Assembly: GCA_009599575.1 (NCBI GenBank)
Contig: VWND01000046.1
Span: 1 to 64,000, forward strand
From: Blumeriella jaapii
Taxonomy: Eukaryota; Ascomycota; Leotiomycetes; Helotiales; Drepanopezizaceae
DNA length: 64,000 bases
Direction: 5' to 3'
Positions 12,551-24,557 of this stretch are shown here, one piece after another (position 1 is the stretch's first letter; each line of letters starts with the position of its first letter). The position numbers were made by a program, and so were the translations under genes. The notes beneath the pieces were generated by a model. It saw nothing but the letters and a program-made list of their open reading frames with translations, searched no databases and was not told the origin of the DNA.

Positions 12551-12736
12551 TTGCGCGATATGCGTTATTTTAACGTTCGGAAGCTTTTTAATAGCGATTT
12601 ATTAACAATTCCCGTTATATTTATTAAAAATAATTTTTCGTACAAAATAAAAGCGCTCGCCGATTTTAAAACGAACGGTTATACGTTAATCGATTCGGCG
12701 CTAATCAAGTTTTTTTTTTTTTTTTTAAACTTTTAA
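12551..12736 (+). pseudogene. pol: Aspartic protease segment of B
   Basis: Sixty residues stay open, with KALADFKTNGYTLIDSALIK. Ty3/Gypsy proteases carry D-S/T-G-A at this point. Here the box reads D-F-K-T, so the catalytic Ser/Gly pair is gone, as expected from G-to-A and C-to-T change. The same segment is recognisable in every other copy, always with F-K at these positions. Confidence 0.75.
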
Positions 12737-13480
12737 TTTAATTTTTTCCGGCTTTTTTTTTTGTAAAAAGATATAATAAAGCTCGTGGCCATTTAATTAT
12801 ATATTTTACGCTTTTTAACCTTATTATTAACAACCGAATACAATCGTTTATTTTTTTTTTAATTATTAATTTCGGAAATTATAGTATAATTTTAAAAAAA
12901 GCTTGGTTGACCGAATATTAAATTTTATTAAACTGTAATAAACGCAAGCTTTATTAGCCGAAGTTTTATTCCTTCACAGCCTTTTACGCTCGTTGTATTA
13001 AAGTCTTTTATTTGCATTTCCGAAAAATTTAATTTCGCTATTAAAACGACGCTGTAAAACGTAACAAAAACCTTGATCAATTATAACAAACCTACGACGC
13101 TGTGCGAAACGCGAAAAAATCGAATTTTATTCGCGGTGCTAATTTCGATAGCGACGCTAATGGAATAATATAAAAAATTACATTACCACTTTTTCAGGCT
13201 GACGATTTTTCTTCTGTTATTTCTTTTTCTTTTTTTCTTTTTCCTTCGTCAAAACAGCTTCTTCGTTTTACAAAAAACAGTTATATTAAAAACCGAAAAA
13301 AAGCTTTCGCCGCGATAGCCTTTTACCTTAATATAATCGATAATTTAAATAAGCCACCTTTTAAACCTTCCAAACGACCAATTCGAAAACGAATCTTTTA
13401 ATCTACTGCTTATCCAATTTTTATCTGCCAAATTATTACATACGTTTTTAAGCTGATCTTCAGAAAAAAAGCAGTTGAAA
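12737..13480 (+). pseudogene. pol: Protease-RT linker of B
   Basis: Polyprotein linker without a recognised domain. A phrase homologous to NFDSDANGIIQKI of copy E is recognisable near 13140. A T/C-rich tract at about 13208-13252 encodes a low-complexity part; the equivalent tract is a pure A or T run in the more mutated copies. Stops in all frames. Confidence 0.55.
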
Positions 13481-14440
13481 TGTTTTTAACCTTTTTGTAC
13501 GAAATCGATAAAATATTAAACGATTTTATATATAACATTTTTTTTAAAATCTAATTTTATAATTTTTTCGAACGTTTCAAAACCAACGAAATATCGATTT
13601 CGACCTTTTTAATTAGCTTAGCAGAACTGACTTCGAATAAACTTTTTTTCGAATTTTTTTTTCCGAAGTATAAAAACTTCGAATACGTGTTTTTTAAGAC
13701 CGCCAGTAACGAGCTAGCTTTTTACCGGCCCTACAATTATAAAATCGAGCTTATTATAAATAAAAAAAAACTGAAATATATTTTTTGTACAAAATATCGA
13801 TTTCAAAATTCGAAATTGTTAAAACTTATTTGCAAAATAATTTTAATAAAAGCTTTATCGAATTTTCCATTGCTTTTTTCGCTGCTTTAGTATTTTTCCC
13901 TAAAAAACCCGACGGTTTATTACGTTTTTATATCGATTATCGAATTTTTAATAACGTTATTCGTAAAAATCGTTATTTTTTTTTTTATCGATAAAATTTT
14001 TACTCGTTTTTCGAAAGCGCGAATTTTTACGAAGCTCGATATTCGTTAAGCTTTTTATAAAATTCGAATAAACTCCGTCAGTAAAAAATTAACGACGTTT
14101 TATACGCGTTACGGCGCTTATAAATATAAAATGCTATTTTTTGGTTTTATTAATAAATCCGTAATTTATCAACGTTATATAAACGACGTTTTCTTCGATT
14201 ATTTGAACGATTTTTACATTATATACCTGGATAATATTTTTATTTATTCGTCCGATCTTTTAAAATACGTTATATACGTTCGCAAAATATTTCAAAAGCT
14301 CGTTAACGCTAAATTACAGGCCGATATTCGGAAATCTAAATTTAACGTTATTCGGATCCGTTATCTAAATTTGATTATTTTTATTAAAAGCTTAGAAGTA
14401 GATTCAAAAAAAGTTTCCGTAATCGTCCATTGAAAGCCTT
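13480..14440 (+). pseudogene. pol: Reverse transcriptase of B
   Basis: Starts with the pre-RT segment FLYEIDKILNDF. The RT fingers motif KKPDGLLRFYIDYRIFNN is in the 69-residue piece 13785-13994, and the palm is in the 100-residue piece 14131-14433. The catalytic box reads YLDN at 14224-14235 instead of YLDD, so the second metal-binding Asp is Asn. A one-base frame change separates 13687-13890 from 13785-13994. Confidence 0.85.
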
Positions 14441-14639
14441 CTATTATTGTAAAAATATATAAAACTTTTTTAGTTTTTATAATTTTTACCGACGTTTTAT
14501 TCGAAACTACGATATAATTGCAAAGCTTTTGGTTTATTTAACTAAAGCTAACGTTTTTTATAATTTTATTTTTAAATATCAAAAAAGTTTCGACCTTTTT
14601 ATACTAGCCTTTATTACTGTATTAATTTTATAATATTAC

Positions 14640-14940
14640 AAGCAAAACCTTTTTTATATATTAAAGATTAACGCTTCCGACGGCGTAGTAGCTTTTGTGC
14701 TTTCGCAATTTTATAGCGACGACTGGCTTCCAGTCGCTTATTTCAGCAAAACCATAGTTTTCGCAGAGCTAAACTACGTCGTATACGATAAAAAGATGCT
14801 CGCAATCGTGAAATCTTTAGGCAACTTTCGTGCTAAATTAGCTGGTTTAATTTATTAAATTAAAATTATTATTAATTATAAAGCTTTGGAATATTTTATA
14901 ATTTTTAAACTTTTAAACGCTCGACAAATACGCTAAGCCG
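14640..14940 (+). pseudogene. pol: RNase H of B
   Basis: Reads in pieces as INASDGVVAFVLSQF, then YFSKTIVFAELNYVVYDKKM. The family has D-A-S at the first site; here the Asp is Asn. The homologous positions in F and in Y are the targets of K and X respectively. In-frame stops are present. Confidence 0.78.
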
Positions 14941-15179
14941 AGCTTTTCGCCGATTACAACTTTTTTATTACGTATAAACCAGGTAAACACAATTTTCTGG
15001 CTGACGTATTAATACGTCGTACGAGCGAATTCGACCGCTAAAACTTTTTTAAACGCATTCAGCGCCTGCAAACTCTTTTCCGAGCCGATTAAATCGATCA
15101 CCGCTTTTTAATTAAAAAACTTCGATTTTTTACGACTTCCGAAACAGCTGTTTTTATCGTTAAAATAGCTGATTTTTTT

Positions 15180-16400
15180 TTCGCATTTCGAATCGTTGAC
15201 CAAATATTTTACGCTAATCGTATAACTAACAGCTTAATGGCTTTCCGAAAAAAAGCTGTACGAAACGCTACGAAAAAAAACGACGCTAATAACATTTCGT
15301 ATATATTTAAACGCGATCTGCTGTTATATTACGGTCGCCTGATAATACTAGACGCCGACCATTTTCGTTTGGCTTTTGTACGAAAAATGCACGACCAGAT
15401 TTCCACCGCTTATCCTAGCGTTCGCAAAACTACGCAATTGCTTTCGAACCAATATTATTAACGAGATATAACAGCTTTTGTAAAACAATATTATCGCAAC
15501 TGCTACGTTTATCGAAAAAGTTTTGTTTTAAAAAATAAACGCCTCGGTCTTTTTTAGCTTTTTTTTGTTTTTGACCATTTTTAAAAGCACGTTATAATAG
15601 ACTTTTGCAGTTTTAACAAAAACAAATACGATTACGATAACGTATTCGTAATAATAAATCGCTTTTTTAAGCAGGCTATTTCGATTTTCTGTTATAAAAA
15701 TATCGACGCTCGAAGCCTCGCTAAATTATATATATTTCACGTATATAAATATTTTGACTTTTTAAAAAATATTATTAACGATCGTGGCTTTTAATATTAA
15801 TTTACTTTTTGGTCTGAATTAAACAAAATATTCGGTACGCAATTAAAGCTTTCGATAGCCGTTTATTTTAAAACCGACGGTCAGACCGAAATTTACAATT
15901 AATATTTGCAAAAACGCTTTCGATTTTTCGTAAACTTTTATTAAAACGATTAAAGCGAATTTTTTTTAATAATGGATTTCGCCTAAATGGTTTTTTTACG
16001 AAAGTTTAAATAGTTTTTTACTTTTTGAAATTATATACGGTTATATTTTTTATATTAATTGAAATTAGAAGTTCGATATTTCCTTTATTTTTTATTTTTT
16101 ACATAAGCTAAACGCAGACGAAGCTCGTGCGTACGTTCGCCGCTATTACGACGCCTGAAACCTCGCCAAATCGCATTTTTAATAAGCTTATAATAAAATA
16201 AAATAAAATGCGAATAAGTTTCGCCGCGCGATCGATTTTAACGTTAGCGACTACGTATGATTCGATATACGTTTATTTCCGACTTTTCGGCCTTTTCGTA
16301 AGCTCGACAATTTTACAAACGGCCTTTTCAAAATTGTAGCCAAAATTTTCGACAACGCTTTTAAGCTAGACCTTTTTAATATTATAAACGTATATTTAGT
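15180..16400 (+). pseudogene. pol: Integrase of B
   Basis: Zinc-binding part at 15340-15530: KMHDQISTAYPSVRKTTQLL, where the second His of HHCC is Tyr, and NCYVYRKS, where the second Cys is Tyr. Core segment about 15590-15960 includes TDGQTEIYN before the catalytic Glu region. The C-terminal part about 16240-16400 has RPFRKLDNF and VFHASRLRKTA, a GPY/F-like module. Broken by stops and Trp-to-stop changes. Confidence 0.82.
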
Positions 16401-16469
16401 TTTTCACGCTAGTCGACTGCGTAAAACAGCTAACGACGCGCTTTCAGACCAGGTTAATCCAGCCTTTGA

Positions 16470-16700
16470 ATTTATTAATATAATTGGTAAGCTTGAATAC
16501 GAAATCGAAAAATTAATCGCTTGTCGAATGCAACGGAAAACCTTTTAGTATAAAGTTTTTTGGGTAGGCTTAAATAAAAATTTCACGTGGTATTTCGCGT
16601 TTGATTTTATATACGCTTTTTTAAAAATGCGCGACTTTTATTTGGCGTATAAAAAGCTTTCCGGTTCTTTTGCAAAACTTATAGACTGGCTGAAAGCGTA
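16470..16700 (+). pseudogene. pol: C-terminal chromodomain of B
   Basis: Reads YEIEKLIACRMQ, then a stop at TTTTAG, then KVFWVGLNKNFTWY. It keeps the aromatic positions Y, W and W/Y of group I chromodomains, which bind methylated H3 tails. The tail MRDFYLAYKKLSGSFAKL leads into LIDWLKAYSEGLDSYDYLDN. In living relatives this module directs integration to heterochromatin. Confidence 0.82.
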
Positions 16701-16775
16701 TTCCGAAGGTTTAGATTCGTACGATTATTTGGATAATAACGTATTAATAGATAAAAGCTCGAGGGCGCGCTTTTC

Positions 16776-16789
16776 GGACGGAGAAATAG
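16776..16789 (+). other. Polypurine tract region before the 3' LTR of B
   Basis: GGACGGAGAAATAG immediately upstream of the 3' LTR. F has GGACGGAGGGATAG and H has GGACGGAGGAATAA. The conserved purine run in this place is the expected plus-strand primer site. Confidence 0.65.
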
Positions 16790-17056
16790 TATAACGATTT
16801 ACTCTGTTGCCACCTCTCGTGTTATTCTAGCAACTACGTGTAGCTGCAAGCTTCCTGGTCTTTTGATGGGTTTTTCTATCAACTGTGAAAATTATTTATA
16901 TATATAAGGCTTTTTTTTCTTAGCAACCTCTGCCCTCCGCAGTTATTGATTTTAAATAAATATTTTTGTTACAAAACGAAAGGCTCGTTTCATACCATAT
17001 GAATACGGCGACCAGTTGACTGATCTCCCAGCCCTCCGACTGATTAGATCGTCACA
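16790..17056 (+). repeat. 3' LTR of B
   Basis: 267 bp, from TATAACGATTTACTC to GATCGTCACA. The outer (right) part keeps its C residues, for example CCCAGCCCTCCGAC, while the inner left part is more mutated. It is followed by the GTTTT duplication. Confidence 0.92.
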
Positions 17057-19578
17057 GTTTTGGCGGTCGAGTTCGCTCGTACGACGTATTAAAGCGTTAA
17101 TCAAAAAGTTGTATTTATTTAATTTGTACGTAATAAAAAAGTCGTAATCGGCGAAAAGCTCGGCTTAGCGTATTTATCGAATGTTTAAAAATTTAAAAAT
17201 TATAAAATATTTTAAAATTTTATAATTAATAATTATTTTGATTTGATAAATTAAATTAATTAATTTAATACGAAAATTATTTAAAAATTTTATAATTGCG
17301 AATATTTTTTTGTCGTATACGACGTAGTTTAGCTTTGCGAAAGCTATGATTTTGTTAAAATAAGCGATTAAAAGCCAGTCGTCGTTATAAAATTGCGAAA
17401 GCACAAAAGCTATTACGCCGTCGAAAGCGTTAATTTTTAATATATAAAAAAAGTTTTGCTTATAATATTATAAAACTGATGTAATAATAAAAGCTAATAT
17501 AAAAAAGTCGAAACTTTTTTAATATTTAAAAATGAAATTAAAAAAAACGTTAGCTTTAATTAAATAAATCAAAAGCTTTGCAATTATACCGTAGTTTCGA
17601 ATAAAACGTCGGTAAAAATTACAAAAACCAAAAAAGCTTTATACACTTCTTATAATAATAAAAGGCTTTTAATAAGCGATTACGAAAACTTTTTTTAAAT
17701 TTATTTTTAAATTTTCAATCGAAATAATAAAACTTAAATAACGGATCCGAATAATATTAAATTTAAACTTTCGAATATCGGCTTATAATTTAACGTTAAC
17801 AAACTTTTAAAATACTTTGCGAACGTATATAACGTATTTTAAAAGTCGAACGAATAAATAAAAATGTTATCCAAGTATGCAATATAAAAATCGTTTAAAT
17901 AATCGAAAAAAACGTCGTTTATATAACGTTAATAAATTGCGAATTTATTAATAAAGCCAAAAGATAGCATCTTATATTTATAAGCGCCGTAACGCGTACG
18001 AAACGTCGTTAGTTTTTTACTAATAGAATCCATTCGAATTTTATAAAAAGCTTAACGAATATCGAATTTTGTAAAAATTCGTGCTTTCGAAAAACGAGCA
18101 AAAGTTTTATCGATAAAAAAAAAAAAATAGCGATTCTTACGAATAATATTATTAAAAGCTCGATAATCGATACAAAAACGGAATAAACCGTCGGGTTTTT
18201 TAGCGAAAAGTATTAAAGCAGCGAAAAAAACGATAAAAAGTTCGATAAAACTTTTGTTAAAGTTATTTTGCAAATAAATTTTAATAATTTCGAGTTTTAA
18301 AATCGATATTTTATATAAAAAAATATATTTCAGCTTTTTTTTATTTATAATAAGCTCGATTTTATAATCGTAAAGCCGGTAAAAGGCTAGCTCGTTATTA
18401 GCGGCCTTAAAAAATACGTGTTCGAAGTTTTTATATTTCGGAAGAAAAAATTCGAAAAAGAATTTATTCGAAATTAGCTTTGCTAAGCTGGTCGAAAAGG
18501 TCGAAATCGATATTTCGTTGGTTTTAAAACGTTCGAAAAGATTATAAAATTAAATTTTAAAAAAAATATTATACGTAAAATCGTTTAATATTTTATCGAT
18601 TTCGTATAAAAAAATTAAAAACATTTTAACTGTTTTTTTTTTAAAAATCCGCTTGAAAACGTATATAACAATTTGGCAAATAAAAATTAAATAAGCAATA
18701 AATTAAAAAACTCGTTTTCGAACTAATCGTTTAAAAAATTCAAAAAATAACTGCTTATTTAAACTATCGATTATATTAAACTGAAAGGCTATCGCAGCGA
18801 AAGCTTTTTTTCGGTTTTTAGTATAATTGTTTTTCGTAAAACGAAAAAAGCTGTTTTAACGAAAAAAAAAAAAAAAAAAAAAAAAAAATAAAAAAAAAAA
18901 AAATCGTTAGCTTGGAAAAATAATAGCGTGATTTTTTATATTATTTTATTAGCGTCGCTATCGAAATTAGCACCGCGAATAAAATTCGATTTTTTCGCGC
19001 TTCGCATAACGTCGTAAATTTGCTATAATTAATCAAAGTTTTTATTACGTTTCACAGCGTCGTTTTAATAACGAAATTAAATTTTTCGAAAATGCAAATA
19101 AAAAACTTTAATATAATAAGCGTAAAAAGCTGTAAAAAAGTAAAATTTCGGCCAATAAAACTTGCGTTTATTACAATTTAATAAAATTTAATATTCGGCC
19201 AATTAAGCTTTTTCTAGGATTATATTATAATTTCCGAAATTAATAATTAAAAAAAAAGTAAACGATTGTATTCGATTATTAATAATAAAATTAAAAAACG
19301 TAAAATATATAATTAAATGGCCACGAATTCTATTATACTTTTTTACAAAAAAAAAGCCGAAAAAAATTAAATTAAAAGTTTTAAAAAAAAAAAAAAAACT
19401 TAATTAACGCCGAATCGATTAACGTATAACTGTTCGCTTTAAAATCGGCGAGCGCTTTATTTTATACAAAAAACTATTTTTAATAAGCATAACGGAAATT
19501 ATTAATAAATCGCTATTAAAAAGCTTTCGAACGTTAAAATAACGCATATCGCGTAATACGCTTAAAAAAAAAGCTTTG
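17057..19578 (-). pseudogene. pol: pol part of X2: RNase H, RT, protease
   Basis: Begins with the GTTTT duplication and the linker after RNase H. RNase H about 17470-17165 keeps AYFNKIIAFAKLNYVVYDKK. RT about 18430-17660: the 73-residue piece 18273-18052 has KKPDGLFRFCIDYRAFNN and the catalytic box reads YLDN. Protease about 19568-19379 has the usual broken box. A long A run lies at about 18863-18902 in the linker. Confidence 0.8.
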
Positions 19579-21200
19579 CTTAAGCCTGAGCGTTTTTCCG
19601 ATTAGCGGAAAAACTTTTAATTTTTTCGTATGCGTTTTGAAAATCGTTTGAAAAAAAGTTTTCGTTTTTATTATTATTATTAAAAAACGAATTTTCGGCC
19701 GGTTCGATCTCGTTTATATTTATCAGCTTAAAAAAGCTTTTAAATAAAACCGAAAGTCGGCTCGTAAAAAATCGTACAAATTAATTTTTTTAAATTTTCT
19801 GATATAAAATAAAAAACGAACGTTATCGTTGATTCGATCGAAAAAAAAAAAAAACGTTAAAAAAAAGCGTTTTGGCGTGGCGTAAAAAAAAAAAAAAAAA
19901 CAAAAAGCTGAAAAAAAACTTATAAAACATTTAAACGATTTTCGTACGTACGATTTAATTTGTAATACGCTTTGGTTAAAAATTTATTATTTTAATAAAT
20001 AATAAATTTAATTAAAAAACGATTCGCGTATAAAATTCGTTTAATTAATTAATTTTGTTTTTTTTGTCGGACGGCGGTAAGCTAATTTTTAAAAATCGTT
20101 ATACGCGCTTATTTTAAATGCAGCTTTTTTCGTAAACGCTTTAGTATTTTATCGCGAAAAACGTTTCGAAGCTGTTTGTTAATTCGTATTTAAGCGTTTG
20201 TTACAAAAATAAAAAATCGCAAATAAAATCGTTAAAAATCGTCGTGCGTATTTATTGCAAGCATTTTAAATTCGTTTTCGGCCTTTTAAACGTCGGAAAA
20301 ATCGGCTAAAAAATCGGCGATTTTTTTTATTAATTTTTCGGAAAATATAAAATCGGAGCGATTTAAAATACGCGAAGTAAAAAACTTTTTTATTACGCTT
20401 TCGGTTTAATCGAATATATAATTTTTACGAAATCGATCGCTAGCGAAATAATCGTAATAAAATTCGAAATTATCGAAAACTTTAATTTTTAATAGCGTGC
20501 TTTATAATTTTTATTATTATTTAATTTAAATTTAAAATTCGAAACGCGTTTTATACGAGCTAGTCGAAAATCAGCAAATAAATAAAAATTATAACGTTTA
20601 AAAAACGCGCTAAAATTTTGGCCGTTATAAAAAAATTTAAAAAAAATTCGCGAAAAGCGTGAAAATTGATTTGCAACGTTTGTTAATTAAAATAAAACGT
20701 TGCGAAAAAAAAAAAGCAGCAGATTCGCGATTAATAAAAGCACGTTCGATAAATTTTATTAAACGCTTTAATTAAAAAATCTGTCGCAATCGTATAATTT
20801 CCAAAAATTATCGTTTACGTTTTTGCGCTTTTTTTAATTGATTTTGCAAAAATCTTAATTAAACGCTTTTAACGCTAAATTGCAAAAAAAAAATAGCAAG
20901 CGAAATGGTTGACGCTTTGCTTTTTTTTTTGTTTTTTTTTCTTCGGAAAAAAGACTGTTTTTCAGAAAAAAAAACTTTTAGGAAAAACTAATTTTTCGCT
21001 AATTAAAAAAAAGATTAAAAAATAATAATAAAAGCTGAAAAGCTTTGCTAAAAAAAACATCGTTAAACAAAAGCTATTTTTCGCGAAATGCGAAAATAAG
21101 CTTTTTTACGACCGGTCGATTATTTTAATATAATTCGTAAGAAATTCAAAAAAAAAAAAAATTTACGCCGTCGCCAGCGTAAAAAAAAAGTTTTTAATAA
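19579..21200 (-). pseudogene. gag: gag and leader of X2
   Basis: gag about 21085-19640, shredded by stops. Leader 21086-21200 with CGACCGGTCG at 21109-21118 and the GCTAGC-like element mutated to GCCAGC. Homologous over its length to 2961-4583 of unit 1. Confidence 0.65.
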
Positions 21201-21467
21201 TATAACGATTTAATCAATCGAAAAGCTAGGAAATCAGTCAACTAATCGCCGTATTTATATAATATAAAAAACGAACTTTTAATTTTATAACAAAATATTT
21301 ATTTAAAATTAATAATTGCAAAAAGCAAAAGTTGCTAAAAGAAAAAAGCTTTATATATATAAATAATTTTTATAATTGATAAAAAAACCTATTAAAAGAT
21401 CAAAAAGCTTGCAGCTATACGTAGTTGCTAGGGTGATATACGAAAAGCAAAAAAATAAATCGTCATA
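21201..21467 (-). repeat. 5' LTR of X2
   Basis: 267 bp, TATAACGA to TCGTCATA on the + strand. It is directly followed by CCGTCGG, the RNase H sequence of Y2, exactly as at 4849/4850. Confidence 0.87.
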
Positions 21468-23605
21468 CCGTCGGAAGCGTCAGTTTTTAACATGCAAAAA
21501 AGGTTTTGTTTATAATATTATAATATTAATATAATAATTAAAGCTAATATAAAAAGGTCGAAACTCTTTTGATATTTAAAAATAAAATTGTAAAAAACGT
21601 TAGCTTTGGTTAACTAAATCAAAGGCTTTGCAATTATACCGTAATTTCGAATAAAACGTCGGTAAAAATTACAAAAACCAAAAAAGTTTTATATATTTTT
21701 TATAATAATAAAAAGCTTTTAATAAGCGATTACGAAGATTTTTTTTAAATTTATTTTTAAGCTTTTAATAAAAATGATAAAACCTAAATAACGGATCCGA
21801 ATAATATTAAATTCAGATTTCCGAATATCGGCTTGTAATTCAGCGTTAGCAAGCTTTAAAAGCATTTTGCGAACGTATATAACGTATTTCAAAAAGTCGA
21901 ACGAATAAATAAAAATATTATTTAAATATGCAATACAAAAATCGTTTAAATAATCGAAAAAAACGTCGTTTATATAACGTTAATAAATTACGGATTTATT
22001 AATAAGGCCAAAAAATAGCATTTTGCATTTATAAGCGCCGTAACGCGTATAAAACGTCGTTAGTTTTTTATTAGCGGAATTTATTCGAATTTTATAAAAA
22101 GCTTAACGAATATCGAGCTTCGTAAAAATTCGTATTTCCGAAAAACAAATAAGAGTTTTATCGATAAAAAAAAAAAAAATAGCGATTTTTACGAATAATA
22201 TTATTAAAAGCTCGATAATCGATATAAAAACGTAATAAACCGTCGGGCTTTTTAGCGAAAAATATTAAAGCAACGAAAAAAGCGATCAAAAGTTCGATAA
22301 AGCTTTTATTAAAATTATTTTGCAAATAAGTTTTAATAATTTCGAACTTTAAAATCGACATTTTGTATAAAAAAATGTATTTCAGCTTTTTTTTATTTAT
22401 AATAAACTCGATTTTATAATCGTAAAGCCGGTAAAAAACTAGCTCGTTACTAGCGGCTTTAAAAAACACGTGTTCGAAGTTTTTGTATTCCGGAGAAAAA
22501 AATTCGAAAAAAAGTTTATTCGAAATTAGCTCTGCTAAGCTGGTTAAAAAGGTCGAAATCGGTATTTCGTTGATTCTAAAACGTTCGAAAAAACTATAAA
22601 ATTAAATTTTAAAAAAAATATTATACGTAAAATCGTTTAGTATTTTATCGATTTCGTACAAAAAGATTGAAAACATTTTAATTGCTTTTTTTTTAAAATT
22701 AGCTTAAAAGCGTATGCAATAATTTAGCAGATAAAAATAAGATAAGCAGTAAATTAAAAAATTCGTTTTCGAACTGATCGTTTAAAAAGTTTCAAAAATG
22801 GCTTATTTAAATTATCGATTATATTAAACTGAAAGGCTATCGCGGCGAAAGTTTTACTTCGGTTTTTAGTATAATTGTTTTTCGTAAAACGAAAAAGCTG
22901 TTTTAACGAAAAGAAAAGAAAAAAAAAAAATAAATGGAAAAAAGATCGGCAGCCTGAAAAAATAGTGTAATTTTTTATATTATTTTATAAGCGTCGTTAT
23001 CGAAATTAATATCGCGAATAAAATTCGATTTTTTCGCGCTTCGCACAGCGTCGTAAATTTGCTATAATTGATTAAGGTTTTTGTTACGTTTTACAACGTC
23101 GTTTTAATAGCGAAATTAAATTTTTCGGAAATGCAAATAAAAAACTTTAATACAACAAGCGTAAAAAGTTATGAAAAAATAAAACTTCGGCTAATAAAAC
23201 TTGCGCTTATTACAATTTAATAAAACTTGGTATTCGGCCAACCAAGTTTTTTTTAAAATTATATTATAATTTCCGAAATTAATAATTAAAAAAAAAATAA
23301 ACGATTGTATTCGATTATAAATAATAAAATTAAAAAGCGTAAAATATGTAATTAAATGGCTACGAGCTTTATTATACTTTTTTACGAAAAAAAAGCCGGG
23401 AAAAATTAAATCAAAGGTTTTAAAAAAAAAAAAAAAGATTTGATTAGCGCCGAATCGATTAACGCATAACCGTTCGCTTTAAAATCGGCGAGCGCTTTTA
23501 TTTTGTACGAAAAGCTATTTTTAATAAATATAACGGAAATTATTAATAAATCGCTATTAAAAAGCTTTCGAACGTTAAAATAACGTATATCGCGCAATAC
23601 GTTTA
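21468..23605 (-). pseudogene. pol: pol part of Y2 (RNase H start, RT, protease)
   Basis: RT piece 22469-22158 (103 residues) with FFKAASNELVFYRLYDYKIE and KKPDGLLRFYIDYRAFNN. Protease piece 23597-23406 with KALADFKANGYALID, where one more box residue (Ala) is kept than in the other copies. RNase H is cut at the X junction. Confidence 0.8.
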
Positions 23606-24201
23606 AAAAAAAAGCTTTGCTTAGGCCTAAGCGTTTTCGATTGGCGGGAAAGCTTTCGATTTTTTCGTATGCGTTTTAAAAATCGTTTGAAAAAGGGTTT
23701 TCGTTTTTATTATTATTATTAAAAGACGAATTTTCGGCCGGTTCGACCTCGTTTATATTTATCAGTTTAAAAAGGCTTTTAAATAGAACCGAGGATCGGC
23801 CCGTAAAAAGTCGCGCAAATTAGCCTTTTTAAACTTTCTGATATAAAATAAAAAACGAGCGTTATCGTTAATCCGATCGAAAAAAAAAAACGTTAAAAAA
23901 AGCGTTCTGGCGTAGAAAAAAAGAAAAAACAAAAGGTTGAAAAAAAGCTTATGAAATATTTGAACGATTTTCGTACGTACGATTTAACTCGTAATACGCT
24001 TTGGTTGAAAATTTATTATTTTAATAAGTGATAAATTTGATTAAAAAGCGATTCGCGTATAAAGTTCGTTCAGCCAATTAATTTTGTTTTTTTAACGGAC
24101 GGCGGTAAGCTAATTTTTGAAAATCGTTATACGTGCCTATTCCAAATGCAGCTTTTTTCGTAAACGTTTTAGTATTTTATCGCGAAAAGCGTTTCGAAGC
24201 T
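23606..24201 (-). pseudogene. gag: gag C-terminal part of Y2
   Basis: C-terminal gag, interrupted at 24201/24202 by E. The gag of Y2 resumes at 30607 after the second AAGCT. The break lies in the segment homologous to FRDKILKRLRKKL of the other copies. Confidence 0.68.
24197..24201. repeat. Target-site duplication AAGCT, left of E
   Basis: CGTTTCGAAGCT precedes TGTGACGA, and AAGCTGTTTG follows the other LTR at 30607-30611. The intact homologous site in unit 1 (about 7572-7586) has GAAACTATTTA, one mutated copy only. Confidence 0.92.
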
Positions 24202-24463
24202 TGTGACGATCTAATCAGTCGGAGGGCTGGGAGATCAGTCAACTGATCGCCGTGTTCACATGGTATGAAACGAGCCTTTGGTTCTGTAATAAAGATATTC
24301 ACTTAGAATTAATAACTGCAGAAGGCAGAGGTTGCTAAAAAAAAAAAACCTTATATATATAATAGTTTTCACAGTTGATAGAAGACCCACCAGAAGACCA
24401 GGAAGCTTGCAACTATACGTAGTTGCTGGGATGACGCGAGGGGCAAACGAATGAATCGTCACA
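24202..24463 (-). repeat. 3' LTR of E, nearly unmutated
   Basis: Starts TGTGACGAT and ends ATCGTCACA on the + strand, a perfect nine-base inverted end. It keeps most CA and TG dinucleotides and is a good reference for the family LTR. The 5' LTR of E differs mostly by transitions toward A/T. Confidence 0.93.
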
Positions 24464-24557
24464 CTACCTTCCCGTTCGAAAAAAGCGCGCTTTCGAGCTT
24501 TTATTTATTAGTACGTCGCTATCCAAATAATCGTACGAATTCAAACCTTCGGAATAC

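Larger units (their letters stand above)
10652..17056 (+). mobile_element. Full-length chromovirus copy B
   Basis: 6405 bp, the same length as copy E. LTRs 10652-10916 and 16790-17056, flanked by GTTTT. It lies in opposite orientation to its host copy X2, between the RNase H and integrase regions. Internal order: leader, gag, protease, RT, RNase H, integrase, chromodomain, polypurine tract. Domain order and chromodomain place it in the chromovirus branch of Ty3/Gypsy (Metaviridae). Stops in every domain make it non-autonomous. Confidence 0.93.
8631..21467 (-). mobile_element. Chromovirus copy X, unit 2, interrupted by B
   Basis: LTRs at 8631-8898 and 21201-21467, with B inserted between 10651 and 17057. 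The element without B is about 6.43 kb, full length for the family. The two LTRs carry no matching target duplication: the left flank is Y leader and the right flank is CCGTC. This agrees with the left LTR being a recombination product. Confidence 0.82.
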
